Made by a program: the position numbers and the translations under genes. From Antilocapra americana (Eukaryota; Chordata; Mammalia; Artiodactyla; Antilocapridae): a DNA stretch of 64,000 nucleotides. Below are positions 11,985-23,914 of this stretch, in pieces. Where the stretch lies: the NCBI GenBank assembly GCA_007570785.1, contig ML660211.1, forward strand, positions 6,345,774-6,409,773. The letters run 5' to 3'. Below the pieces are notes generated by a model. The model made no database searches. It was not told the DNA's origin and saw only the letters and a list, made by a program, of their open reading frames with translations. Every line of letters begins with the position of its first letter. Within the stretch, counting starts at the first letter, position 1.

Positions 11985-12424
11985 GGAATATTACTCAGCA
12001 TTAAAAAAAAAATTCATTTGAAGCAATTCTACTCAGATGGACGAAACTGGAGCCCATTATCCAGAGTGAAGTAAGCCAGAAGCAAAAACAACAATACAGT
12101 ATATTAACGCATATATATGGAATTTAGAAAGACAGTAACGAGAACCCAACATGGGAGACAACAAAAGGAACGCAGATGTATAGAATAGACTCGTGGTCTT
12201 TGTGGATGAGGGTAAGGGTGGGATGATATGGGAGAAGGGCATTGAAGCATGTTAATTGTCATGTGTCTAATCAATCGCCAGCCCAGGATTGATGCTCGGG
12301 ACTGGTGCAGCGAGATTTCCCGGGGGGGAGGGAGGAGGGAGGGGGGTTCCGGAGGGGAAGCATATGTAAACCCATGGTGATATCATGACATTGTATGGCA
12401 AAAACAAGTAAAAAAAAAAAAAAA
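11985..12424 (+). mobile_element. Ruminant L1, 5'-truncated 3' end
   Basis: Begins near aatggaatattactcagcat in the ORF2 C-terminal region. It runs through the 3' UTR with the landmark tgatgctcgggactggtgca, a polypurine tract at 12320-12352, and ends in caaaaacaagt followed by about 16 A. Divergence is low, so it is fairly young. No convincing TSD. Confidence 0.93.
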
Positions 12425-13244
12425 GTTATGTGAAACACACACATATTTAAACATTTCCTTACTTAAGATAGTAACACAATGATAATATGTTATTCATCTA
12501 TTCCTGTAAAAGTTTAGCTTCAGAAGCATATACTGATATTTTAAGATCATTAAGTGACTAATAGTGACTACTAAAAAGTTTAAAAGGCTGGCATAAATGT
12601 CACATAAAGAAGAAAATGACACAGATCAATAACAAGGAAACTTATTTGTGGTATATCGCAAATTAATTCTCCCTCATTACTTTTTTAGTGTTTCCTCAAT
12701 ATGACACTATAGTTGTTCGTAAAAGGGGTGGACTCTCTTAACCATGTGACTTACTTTGACTAATGGGAGAACAGTTAGTATAATGGAAGGAATGGCTTAA
12801 AAATACTTGTGCATTTGGGCTTGCTCTCACCTGCTGATCTTGGGATCATTAATGTATCAGAAGAACTACTTAGAACTTCCCAGTGGAGCCCAGCTCAAAG
12901 TACTGACCCATGGAATTCTGAGATAATAAATGGCCTATTTTTTAAGTTACTAAATTAAATAGAGTTATTTACTCTGAAAAATAAAGCTGACAAAATTTCC
13001 CATAAACTTATAGACTATTTATCCTTCAAACCTACATCCTAAAAAGTACTTAAATATTTGATGAAATACAGCAATGCATATACTTTGAAATATGTGAATT
13101 GACTTGCAAGAAGGGAAGGGAAATTATGAGACCAAAAGTAAAGGATGAAGACAAATAGAGAATTGCAGGTGTACCAAAGCCAACATCTACAATGAGGAAA
13201 TTTAAAGATCTCAGGGAATTCAGAGACCTGCTTTTTGTTTGTTT
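12425..13244. other. Single-copy AT-rich sequence
   Basis: Nothing recognised. A short (GTTT)n lies near 13234-13250. Confidence 0.45.
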
Positions 13245-13608
13245 GTTTCTTTTATAACAGCCTTACTTTTTTAATTAATTAATTTACTTTTGTTGAAATA
13301 TAGTTGATTTACAATGTGGCACTAGCTTTAGGTATACAGCAAAATGATTCATGTATATTGTTTTCAGATTCTTTTCCCTTCTAGGTTATGACAGAATAGT
13401 GAGTGTAGTTCCCTGTGGTATGTAATAGGTCCTTTTTGGTTATCTATTTTTTTATATATCAATGTATATGCTAATCCCAAACTCCTCATCTGTTCCTTAT
13501 CTGCTTGCCCCTTTGGTAACCAACAGTTTGTTTTTTATGTCTGTTGGTCTATTTCTGTTCTCTATATAAGCTTGTTTCTGTCATTTCTTTTAGATTTCAC
13601 ATAAAAGC
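13245..13608 (-). mobile_element. Older cetartiodactyl L1 3' UTR, antisense
   Basis: The plus strand carries the complement of the L1 3' region: tatagttgatttacaatgtg, gtatacagcaaaatgattca, ttccctgtggtatgtaatag, taatcccaaactcctcatct and tggtctatttctgttctcta. It is cut on its right side by the BovB at 13611. Confidence 0.75.
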
Positions 13609-13610
13609 AA

Positions 13611-14361
13611 TGTGGCAGAAGGAAAAGAGGAACTGAAGACCCTCTTGATGAAACTGAAAAAGGAGAGTGAAAAAGTTGGCTTAAAACTCAACATTCAAAA
13701 AACTAAGATCATGGGATCCAGTCCCATCACTTTATGGCAAATAGATGGGGAAACAGTGGAAACAGTGACGGACTATTTTCTTGGGCTCCAAAATCACTGC
13801 AGATAGTGATTGTAGCCATGAAATTGTGACGCTTGCTCCTTATGACCAACCTAAACAGCATATTAAAAAGCAGAGACATTATTTTGCTGACAAAGGTCCA
13901 TATAGTCAAAGCTATGATTTTTCCGGTAGTCATGTATGGATGTGAGAGTTGGAGAATAAAGAAAGCTGGGTGCTGAAGAATTGATGCTTTTGAACTGTGG
14001 TGTTAGAGAAGACTCTTGAGAGTCCTTTGGACTGCAAGGAGATCCAGCCAGTCCATCCTAAAGGAGATATGTCCTGGATGTTCATTGGAAGGACTGATGC
14101 TGAAGCTGAAATTCCAATACTTTGCCCACCTTATGTGAAGAATTAACTCATTGGAAAATACCCTGATGCTGGGAAAGATTGGAGGCAAGAGGAGAAGGGG
14201 ATGACAGAGGATGAGATAGCTGAATGGCATCACTAACTCGATGGACATGAGTTTGAACAAGTTCTGGTAGTTGGTGATGGACAGGGAATCCTGGTGTGCT
14301 GCATTCCATGGAGTTGCAAAGAATAGGATATGACTGGGTGACTGAACTGAGCTAAACTGAA
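13611..14361 (+). mobile_element. BovB (RTE) LINE, 5'-truncated
   Basis: Starts in the RT-downstream coding region (gaagaggaactgaagaccct after a tggcagaag) and runs to the terminal gactgaactgagctaaactga typical of BovB. The residual frame 13612-13806 encodes the LNIQKTKIM motif seen in all copies here. No intact ORF. Confidence 0.93.
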
Positions 14362-14859
14362 AGATTATCACCCTGATGGGACAGGTCCTGTGACTCCATT
14401 CTATTTCTCTTTGTTTCACTGGGCATGAAACATTTTAAAAAATTTTATTACCTAAAATTAAAATATACATATATAGTATAGGCCAGTATACATACCGATA
14501 GTAATATTTAAAGAGATTACTTGTTTCATATCTAGATAGGTGACTAGATGATAGATAGTAGGGAGGTAAGAAAACAGATACAGATATACCTGCTATACAT
14601 ATGTTAGAAAATGCAAATATGAGGAGCAGACATACAAAGAATTGTTTAAATGCACACATGAATTTTATATATACTTAAAGGTAGTTGTTTCATTGGAAAA
14701 ATCTAACAAAAAAGAAAAAATACATACATACTTTAAATAATACTGTATTGATTCCTTGGTTTATGATGGGCTCATAGAGTTTTGTTATTGATATTAATTA
14801 TTTATTAAATTAACAAAAGCTAGACATCGACTGTTGAATGGAGTCATGAACCAAACCAG
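14362..14859. other. AT-rich single-copy sequence
   Basis: Nothing recognised. Confidence 0.45.
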
Positions 14860-15135
14860 CGATGACTGGTCCAGGCTTTCTCACATTTTATCACTCTGAC
14901 ACTGATTCTTCTGTCTTTATCTAGCTTTTATAAGAAAACTTGTGATAATGATGGGCTAACCAGGGTAATCCAGGATAATCTCCCCATCTCAGAGTCATCT
15001 TATTAACAAACTTAATTCCATCTGAGGCCTTAATTCTCCCTTGATATCTAACATAACATATTTACATATTCTAGGGATTAAGATGTGAATATCTGAGGTG
15101 GGGAGGCCATAATTCTGCTCATGGCATATAGGAAG
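14860..15135 (-). mobile_element. MaLR-like LTR fragment, antisense
   Basis: Complementary landmarks: gataatctccccatctcaga, taattccatctgaggcctta, taacataacatatttacata, tctagggattaagatgtgaa and gccataattctgctcat. Old and incomplete. Confidence 0.5.
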
Positions 15136-15212
15136 GGACTAACAGTGAGATCTAGGTATAGAAAGACCAGGCATGATGAGTTATATAAACTGAAACACCT
15201 GACATCTACTTT

Positions 15213-15352
15213 TGGGCTTCCCTGGTGGCTCAGATGGTAAAGAAGACCCAGGTTTGATCCCTGGGTTGGGAAGATTCCCTGTAGAACAGAATGACTACCC
15301 ACTCTAGTATTCTTGCCTGGAGAATTTCATGGACAGAGGAGCCTAGTGGGTT
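15213..15352 (+). repeat. Bov-tA-type SINE, shortened
   Basis: Complete head (gggcttccctggtggctcag) with part of the aaagaatctgcctg segment deleted. The middle is intact and the tail ends early at ggagcctagtgggtta. Confidence 0.88.
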
Positions 15353-15452
15353 AGTTAACAAAATAATAATGCAATTTCAATAAAATAAAAACTTTCACTC
15401 TTTTGTGGGTACAGAATCATGGCTCCTATTTAATTGTCTACATTTTCTTGAT

Positions 15453-15697
15453 AAGAGTGAAAGAGGAGAGTGAAAAAGCTGGCTTGAAACTCAACATTCA
15501 AAGAAACTAAAGTCATGGCATCCAGTCCCATCACTTCATAGGAAACAGAAGGGGAAAAATTGGAAACACTGACAAATTTTATTTTGGGGGGCTCCAAAGT
15601 CACTGCAGATGGTGACTACTGCCATGATATTAAAATATGCTTACTCATTGGAAGGAAAGCTAGGACAAACTCAGACAGAATATTAAAAAGCAGAGAC
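15453..15697 (+). mobile_element. BovB LINE, left part (split copy)
   Basis: From gtgaaagaggagagtgaaaa to attaaaaagcagagac. The sequence resumes at 16270 after an inserted retrocopy, so the two parts are one BovB. Confidence 0.9.
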
Positions 15698-16256
15698 TGC
15701 AAAGGAAAAATAAAAATTCTTTAGACCTATTAGCAAAAGTCACAGAGTCTCTCATAAGGGAAAGAAAATCAGATTATCATACTTTTCAACAGTAAAAATT
15801 TATGAGAGAAAACATATTATGAGAGAATTTAAGAGAAAAGACAATTTATTATGGAATTCCATATTTAAGTTAAGAAAACATGAGCCCAATATTTTGCATA
15901 TAACCAAACTGATTCTCAAGTATAAAACTCACAAATTGTTATCAGCTAGAATTGAAGAATATTGTTCCCATTGGCTCTTCCCAAGGAAGCGACTAGAAAA
16001 CAAACTTCAGAAAATCAAAATGACTAGAGAGACATTAATATAAGGACTGACAGTACTACACATATACTTTAAAACAAAGATTCAATGAGGGTTAAAAAAT
16101 GAGAAAGTATGGTCTGCATATGTATGGAATGATATGCAAAATATTTTAAAAACTATTTTCTGTAATCATAATGTTGGTAGCAGTATTGGTATTTTTATTT
16201 GGAGACTGAGTGTATTGTGAAATAAAAAACAAATGAGTGTTTTCTTTAAAAAAAAA
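15698..16256 (+). mobile_element. Polyadenylated retrocopy inside BovB
   Basis: The 13-mer aaaaagcagagac is present at 15685-15697 and again at 16257-16269, exactly where the BovB is interrupted. The 559 bp between the copies end in an A run. An AATAAA at 16221-16226 lies about 20 bases before that run, as in a processed transcript. This fits L1-mediated retroposition of a polyadenylated RNA in plus orientation. I do not recognise the source. Partial phrases such as gaaaatcagattatcatact and gaatattgttcccattggc suggest an mRNA or older LINE-like transcript. No domain can be named. The plus-strand ORF at 15819-16043 (74 codons) has no recognised match. Confidence 0.75.
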
Positions 16257-16269
16257 AAAAAGCAGAGAC

Positions 16270-16706
16270 ATCACTTTGCCAACAAAGGTCCATATAGTCA
16301 AAGCTATGGTTTTTCCAGCAGTCATGTAGGCGTGTGAGAGTTGGACCATAAAGAAGGCTGACCACCAAAGGGCTGATGCTTTTGAACTGTGGTGCTGGAT
16401 AAGACACTTGAGATTTCCTTGGACATCAAGGATATCAAACCAATCGATCTTAAAGGAAATCAACCCTTTAATATTCGTTGGAAGTCCTGATGCTGAAGCT
16501 GAATTTCCAATGCTTTTGCCACCTGATTCGAAGACTCTGAAGCTGGGAAAGATTGAAGGCAAGAGAAGAAGGGGGCAACAGAGGACGAAATGGTTGGATG
16601 GTATCATCGACTCAATGGATATGACTTTCAAACTCTGGGAGATAGTGAAGGACAGGGAAGCCTGGATTGCTGCAGTCCATGGGGTTGCAAAGAGTCGGAC
16701 ATGATT
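16270..16706 (+). mobile_element. BovB LINE, right part (split copy)
   Basis: Resumes at atcactttgccaacaaaggt and reaches the 3' end at gcaaagagtcggacatgatt. It continues the copy begun at 15453. Confidence 0.92.
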
Positions 16707-17383
16707 TAGCATGTGAACAAAAACAAAAACATTTTTGAACAAAGTGATAGATCTGTGTTAGATTGAAATATAGAGCTCTAAATAGGAAAAAAAGAAAAAA
16801 CTTTAAACAATTGATGGGACTTAAAGGACAAAACATCATTTCAAATTGTACTTATTATCAATACAGATAATAAACAGAAGAATGAAGAAATAAAAATATT
16901 CCAAAGTGAAGAGAAATTCAATCTACATCTTGAAAATAAAAGGAAAGAACACAAACATAATGTTTAGGCATAAGATCTGACATTATGGAAGAGTCATAGA
17001 TATGTGTGGAACTAACATTCCAATTTAAATTCTTTCTTGAAAGAAAAAAACCCTTTATTAGAAACACATTGTAAGTATAAAATTATGAACATATAGATTA
17101 AAATAATTATCTTTAATATAATATAAAGTAGATTTTTAATAAGCTAATATTAAAATCCCTTGTAAATTTAATGTTATAAAGAGACAATAAAACATGTATA
17201 ATTTATATTGCAAATTTGAGACTTCATACTAAGTAAATATTGTCTGACCACAAAACTGCTGAATATTAGCCTAGCTAGGGCCCTAAGGTGGGAAGACAGT
17301 TAATTATCACTGACAAGAATAATATGTGATTTTCTTTTATGCTATTATGTATATATACAAGTGTACTCATGAATTTTACTGTC
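16707..17383. other. AT-rich single-copy sequence
   Basis: Nothing recognised. Confidence 0.45.
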
Positions 17384-18015
17384 TTTATTTTTTTTAATTT
17401 AATTTATTTATTTTAATTTTCTTTACATTATCGTGTTGGTTTTGCCATACATTGACATGAATCTGCCATGGGTATACATGTGTTCCCCTTCCAAAATCCC
17501 CTCCCACCTCCCTCCCGATTCCCTCTCTCTGGGTCATCCCAGTGCACCAGCCCTGAGCATCAGACCTGGGCTGGCGATTGATTTCACATATGATGATTAA
17601 CATGTTTCAATGCCATTCTCTCATATCATCCCACCCTTTCCCTCTCCCATAGAGTCCAAAAGACTGTTCTAAACATCTGCGTTTCTTTTGCTGTCTCGCA
17701 TACAGCGTTCTTGTTACCATCTTTCTAAATTCCATATATATGCGTTAGTACACTGTATTTTTGTTTTTCCTTCTGGATTACTTCACTCTGTATAATAGAC
17801 TCCAGTTTTGTCCACCTCAGTAGAACTGATTCAAGTGAATTCTTTTTAATGGCTGAGTAATATTCCATTGTGTATATGTACCACAGCTTTCTTATCCATT
17901 CGTCTGTTGACGGACATCTAGTTTGCTTCCATGTCCTGGCTATTGTAAACAATGCAGCGATGAACATTGGTGTATACGTGTCTCTTTCAATTCTGGTTTC
18001 CTCAGTGTGTATGCC
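17384..18015 (-). mobile_element. Ruminant L1 3' end, antisense
   Basis: Begins on the plus strand with the T-rich complement of the tail, then the 3' UTR (ccatacattgacatgaatct, gcaccagccctgagcatcag). The minus-strand ORF at 17725-17967 is the last 80 residues of ORF2, ending ...LTHIYGI, with the [13 protein letters not shown] motif. It is 5'-truncated near gtgtgtatgcc. Confidence 0.93.
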
Positions 18016-18459
18016 TTTAATATTTCTTAGATTTTTTAATTGATTAATTTACTTTTTCAGATATCCTTCATATACACCATTACTTCTCCTTATAACTCAT
18101 CTTTGATGCTAATATTATCAGTTATATAAGTCATGGCCTAATATTGCATTAGTTAAATAATTCTGAACCTATACACATTAACTATGTTTGATGAATGATA
18201 TTACAGCTTTTGGTCAAGTTTCTAATCAATGTACTGAATTTCTATATTAAAATTACTTTAGCCTGTCATAAATTTAAAATGTTTTATCTTGGCAACTTTT
18301 TAATATCAGTATGATTTTGCTAATAATATTCTAGTGAAAAATAATTCATATCTTAAAATTATTACTTCATTGAAAAATTCCTCATGTACTTATAAATGGC
18401 ATTTAATATTATAAATTATACTCACTGAAATTCATTAGAGGTTTCTACTTCCATGATTG
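18016..18459. other. AT-rich single-copy sequence
   Basis: Nothing recognised. Confidence 0.45.
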
Positions 18460-18632
18460 GGGCTTCCCAGGTGCCTCAGTGGTAAAGAATCTGCCTGTCA
18501 ATGCAGGAAATGTGGGTTTTATGCAACCCAATGCAATATTCTTGCCTGGAAGTCCCATGGACAGAGGAGCTTGGCAGGCTACAGTCCAGGAGGTTGCAAA
18601 GAGTCGGACACGACTAAGCAAGTAACACTTTC
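18460..18632 (+). repeat. Bov-tA-type SINE
   Basis: Complete head (ggggcttcccaggtgcctca) and tail (gagtcggacacgactaagca), with an internal deletion between the two. Confidence 0.9.
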
Positions 18633-19208
18633 AAGTAATAATAAGAAAATTTGGAGATTTTCCCTATTTTTTAAAAATTAATATGAAAATAGTTATAATA
18701 AACACAAATCAATATAAACATAATTAGTATTTAATTCACCTAAAAACTCCCATGTGACTGGTTAATGGAAAAGACACATTTTCCTAGATATAGATGAAGT
18801 ATAAACAACTGCTTTCTTTCATAGATACAGTGCTTAATTAAATGATTTTGGCTTTCTGAAGTTTTGGCAAATATTTTAAAAAACATTTATGTGAGGATGA
18901 GATTCAAATATCTAAACAGTCATATATAGAAATAAGTAGAAACGCCCTAATCACTTCAGGGATTTTGTTCTCTGGATCGGTTTCCCAAATATCCTGTTGG
19001 AATGCATAAAAGATGCATAATTTGAAACTCCTTCAAAGCAAGGAAATGAGGACCTGAATAAAATTAAGGTCATCTATCAAAAAGAATATTGCTTTTCAAA
19101 ATGTCAGCAGCCCCAAATAAAACATAGCATTAATTTTTAATTAAATATTTTAAAAAACAAAATTAAGGAATTAGGTTAAATGTGATGGCAATCAAGAAAT
19201 ACAAACAC
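18633..19208. other. AT-rich single-copy sequence
   Basis: Nothing recognised. Confidence 0.45.
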
Positions 19209-19222
19209 CCATACACATGCAA

Positions 19223-19390
19223 TCTGCCTGCAAGCAGGAGACCTGGATTTGAACTTTGGGTCAAGAATATCCACTGGAAAAGGGAATGGCAACCCACTGC
19301 AGTATTCTTGCCTGGATAATTCCATGGACAGAGGTACAGTTCATGGGGACGCAAAGAATCAGACACAACTGAGCAACTATACTTCCACTT
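19223..19390 (+). repeat. Bov-tA SINE, 5'-truncated, with TSD
   Basis: Starts inside the head at tctgcctgcaagcaggagac and ends at acaactgagcaactatac. The 14-mer ccatacacatgcaa flanks it perfectly at 19209-19222 and 19391-19404, so this is a genuine truncated insertion. Confidence 0.92.
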
Positions 19391-19404
19391 CCATACACAT
19401 GCAA

Positions 19405-20396
19405 GCAAGCATACACACACAAACACACATTGTGATGCCACATTAAGAAAATAAAGAAGTCTTGTTGATAGACTACAGTGAGTATTTTTGGTGTTTAGAA
19501 AACATTTTAAAAGGATCTGAAGTGTGAGTACTCAGAGAAAAGGAAGACAGAATGAAGATAGCACTATCTTTGTTTATTTTTTTAATTTGCTCAAACCTTA
19601 CTCTTTAGTATTCATTCATTATCATATGTTTATCTGTTAACAGTACATCTCAACATGTTATAAATGACTAAGAATTAATTAAACACATTAGAAAGGATAA
19701 CTCTTCTCTATTTGAAATTGTATTTGAGGTTGGAATGAAATGAAAGACTGCTTTGCAGAGGTGAAACAAATACTTCTTTAAAAATTACTAAAATAGTTTA
19801 TAGATAGTTTGGGAATAGGATAATTCTTTTCAACAGTTGATATGGAAAACATTTATAGGTTAATATCCCATATCCCCCTATTTTCTCTCGGTCCAATCTC
19901 TCTGACATTGGGTGACTCAAACACCTGCAGGATCAGAGTCAAACATCTACAAAGAAGGACTGGAATATCAGAATCCTATGTAAGAAATTAAGCATTAGAG
20001 TAAACATGTTAGCTATTAATTAGAAATTCACCATTAGAGTGGGAAAATTCCTTATTACTCAGCTTCCTAATGATTGGATATCATCACAACTGTGTTTGAT
20101 TTTGTACTTAATAAAGTATTTGCATTTTCCATTGGTGAAAATGAATGAAAGAATGAGCTTAGCTTTTGCTTTGTTTCTGTCTATGGAATCAACCTCATTT
20201 TTATTATTTTAACATCATGATATTATAAAATTCTACTTACATCTCTGAATTATCCACAATTAGACAAAACCCTTAATGTTGGACATATTATATTTGTATT
20301 AGTGTAGAAAGTTATCATGCCAGTATCAGATGTCAATAAATGTATTTTTAATGAATGAATAAATGAACAAATGAATAAAATTTCATATTGGACTTT
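19405..20396. other. AT-rich single-copy sequence
   Basis: About 1 kb without recognised features. Confidence 0.45.
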
Positions 20397-20409
20397 AAGA
20401 GTTATACAG

Positions 20410-20666
20410 CCTATGGAATTCCCCAGGCCAGAATACTGGAGTGGGTAGCCTTTCCCTTCACCAGGGGATCTTCCCAATCCAGGGCTTGAACCCAGATCTC
20501 CTGCATTGCAGGCAGATTCTTTATGAGCTGAGCCACAAAGGAAGGCCTAGAATGTTGGAGTGGGTAGCCTACCCCTTCTCCAGTGTATCTTCCCAACCCA
20601 GGAATTGAACCAGGGTATCCTGTAATGCAGGCAGATTCTTTACCAACTGAGCTATAAGTGAAGCCC
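20410..20666 (-). repeat. BOV-A2 dimeric SINE, antisense
   Basis: Two successive minus-strand units are visible, each ending in the complement of the tRNA-like head (gcaggcagattctttatgag and gcaggcagattctttaccaa). Flanks aagagttatacag (20397-) and aagagttactacac (20667-) are an imperfect TSD. Confidence 0.88.
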
Positions 20667-20680
20667 AAGAGTTACTACAC

Positions 20681-21524
20681 TGTCGTCTAAATATTATTTC
20701 TTAGAAAACACAAAAGAAACCACAAGAAGAAACAAACCAATAATCCTACTTCATAAATCATTGGAAAACACAAATATCTAAAGGAGAAATATGTAACAGT
20801 TAAAGTAACTAATAATAAGGAGGCAGCAGGCAAAACAAATATTTTGATTGGGGCAACTTTGATTTTCACAAGTTGTTAATAAAACATGTTAGTTATTTAA
20901 ATTGTACTAAAATTTGGTCAAAAAGCATGCACAAAAATTATGTGGGAAGCAACATCCATACCAGGAAACCAAAACATACTCACAATTTTTGGTGGAAATG
21001 TTAATATCAGAAAAAGTAGAGACCAGAGAAATCAATGCTGGATCAGGATCTCTTCTGAGAAATGAGTGATGAAAGGATTGATACAATGCAATTAAAGCTG
21101 ATTGTACTAAATTATTTCATCTCTAGGTTTGACACAGATTTCCACAAGCAAAATACCAGAGACAGTGGAATTATATCATCACTTTATTAGTATACAGCAG
21201 AAAGTAGGGAATTCACTTAAACTAGATCAAAGTTTATGAGATGATCTTCAGTTTCCTATTTACCAAAACTGGTGTGGATTTAAGCATATTAATTGTAAGA
21301 TTGAAAAAAACCATGTAATTGGCATTATGGACAAATGGATAGTCGATGTTTACAATATAAGAATGTTATTGTTTGAATACCAAATTGTTATAAAATGGCT
21401 TTCATAAGATTTGAACATTTCTAGTTTATGTTTGTATGTATTATATTTTTCAAAGTTTTAAATAATTTTCATTGAAGAAATAAAATTAGTAATTTATATA
21501 TGCATATACTGTCAACAATCATCT
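20681..21524. other. AT-rich single-copy sequence
   Basis: Nothing recognised. Confidence 0.45.
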
Positions 21525-23262
21525 TTCAGCTGTTCAGTCATGTTTTTTCTTTGCAATCCCATGGACTGTAGAACGCCAGGCTTCCCTGTCCTTCACCATC
21601 TCACAGAGCTTGCTCAAACTCATGTTCATTGAGATCAGGATGCCATTCAGCCATCTCGTCCTCAGTCCTCCCCTTCTCATGCTTTCAATCTTTGCCAGCA
21701 TCAGGGTCTTTTCCAGTAAGTTGGCTCTTTGCATCAGGTGGCCAAAGTATTGGAGCTTCAGCTTCAGTATGAGTCCTTCCAATGAATACTCAGGACTGAT
21801 ATCCTTTAGGATGGACTGGTTGGATCTCCTTGCAGCCCAAGGGACTCTCAAGAGTCTTCTCCAACTCCATAGCTCAAAAGTCTCAATTCTTCAGAGCTTA
21901 GCTTCCCTTATTGTCCAATTGTCATATACGTACACACATGACTACTGGAAAAACCATAGCTTTGACTAGACGGACCTTTGCAGGCAAAGTGACACCCCTG
22001 CTTTTTAATATGCTGTCTAGAAAAGCTATGGCTTTTCTTCCAAGGAGCAAGCGTCTTGTAATTTCATGGCTGTAGTCACCATCTGCAGTGATTTTGGAGC
22101 CCAAGAAAATAAAGTCTATCACTGTTTCCATTGTTTCCCTTCTATTTGCCATGAAGTGAAGGGACTGGGTGTCATGATCTTTGTTTTTTGAATGTTGAGT
22201 TTTAAGCCAGCATTTTCACTCTCCTCTTTCACTTTCATCAAGAAGCTCTTTAGTTCTTCACTTTCTGTCCTAAGGGTGGTGTCATCTGCATATCTGAGGT
22301 TGTCGATGTTTCTCCTGGCAAACTTGATTCCAATTTGTGCTTCATCCAGCCCTGCATTATATATGATATACTCTGCATATAAGTTAAATAAGCAGAATGA
22401 CAATATAGAGCCTTGACGTATTCCTTTCCCAATTTAGAACCAGTCTGATGTTCCATGTCCATTTCTAACTGTCACTTTTGACCTGCATACAGATGCCTCA
22501 GGAGGCAGGTAAGGATGGTCTGGTATTCCCATCTCTTGAAGAATTTTCCACAGTTTGCTGAGATCCACACAATCAACGGCTTTAGCATAGTCAATGAAGC
22601 AGAAGTAGATGTTTATGTGGAATTCTCTTGCTTTTTCTATGATCCAACAAAAGTTAGCAATTTGATCTCTGGTTCCTCTGCCTTTTCTAAATCCAGCTTG
22701 ATTATCTGGAAGTTCTCAGTTCATGAACTGTTGAAGCTTGGCTTGGAGAATTTTGAGCATTTCTTTGCTAGCACGTGAAGTGAGTCCAACTGATTGGTGG
22801 TTTGAACATTCTTTGGCATTGCCCTTCTTAGGGATTGAAATGAAAACTGACCTTTCCCAGTCCTGCGGCCACTGCTGAGTTTTCAAAATTTGCTCACATA
22901 CTGAGTGCAGCTCTTTCATAGCATTATCTTTTAGGTATTGAAATAGCTCACCTGAAATCCCATCACCTCCACTAGATTTGTTTGTAGTGATGCTTCCTAA
23001 GGCCCACTGACTTCATCGTCGTTATCTGGGTTATCAAGATCTTTGTTGTATAATTCTTCTGTGTATTCTTGCCACCTCTTCTTAATATCTTCTGCTATGT
23101 TAGGTTCATACCATTTCTCTTCTTTATTGTGTGGGGACATAATTTCTTTGCATGAAATATTCCCTTGATCTCTCTAATTTTCTTGAAAAGATCTTTAGTC
23201 TTTCCCGTTCTATTGTAGTGCTCTTTTTCTCTGTTTCTCTATTGTTTTCCTCTGTTTCTCTA
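21525..23262 (-). mobile_element. BovB LINE, long 5'-truncated copy, antisense
   Basis: About 1.74 kb covering the reverse transcriptase half of the ORF and the 3' end. Pieces of the coding frame survive at 22716-22919 (the WPQDWERSVFISIPKKGNA stretch), 22119-22403 (RT active-site motif YADD, then LNIQKTKIM) and 21922-22152. Frameshifts and stops separate them, so the copy is dead as a protein source. Its upstream end is lost after the segment encoding the region before the RT core, close to a local duplication of ctctgtttctctatt near 23230-23262. Confidence 0.94.
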
Positions 23263-23854
23263 TTTCATGAATCTGTCTATCACTCTATATATACATGTAT
23301 CTATTTTCACACATATATACTTATGTATATGTATATGCCTGACTTTTGTGGAAATAAGAAAGATTTTTTAAAGACATTTTGATAAACACTTGAGAAGTGT
23401 ACACCAAACAGATACAAGCTGTTGAAAATATGGGATCCATGCTTATTTCTACTTTCAGTGCATTGAGACAACTCTTGCATTGCTGTTGTTCAATACTTTT
23501 CATTTTTTGTACCTGCTAAAAACTAAGCAAACTCTTTAAGATTGAGATAAATACCTAAGCACCTTCACACTTGAGTATTTTCCATGACAGGATATAATTA
23601 AGCAGTACAACAGTGTCTGCTCTAACACATAGGCTAGTAGGATTTACACCAGAGGTTCCTATCTTTCAGAGGATGCTTACTCCAGATCAGTTTTGTTTGT
23701 TTGTTTGTTTGTTTTCTGTTACAAGTGTTACTCAATAATATTGTACAGGAGCATCTCACTCACTGCTTCAAAATTACTGAGGAAGGAAACAATTTTAAAA
23801 AGACTCTGGGAGAAGCCTATAGCTTTTCTTCACTTTAAGTGCAAATCAAGAAGG

Positions 23855-23914
<60 letters not shown>

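Noticed and set aside
14003..14419. 138-codon minus-strand ORF across the BovB
   Set aside because: It is the antisense shadow of a BovB copy. The same antisense peptide pattern recurs at 16146-16742, 21610-21969, 48917-49261 and 62 kb.
23859..23912. Regular repeats considered as a CRISPR array or satellite
   Set aside because: It is a plain GT microsatellite in a mammalian genome. No spaced repeats of the CRISPR type occur anywhere in the window.
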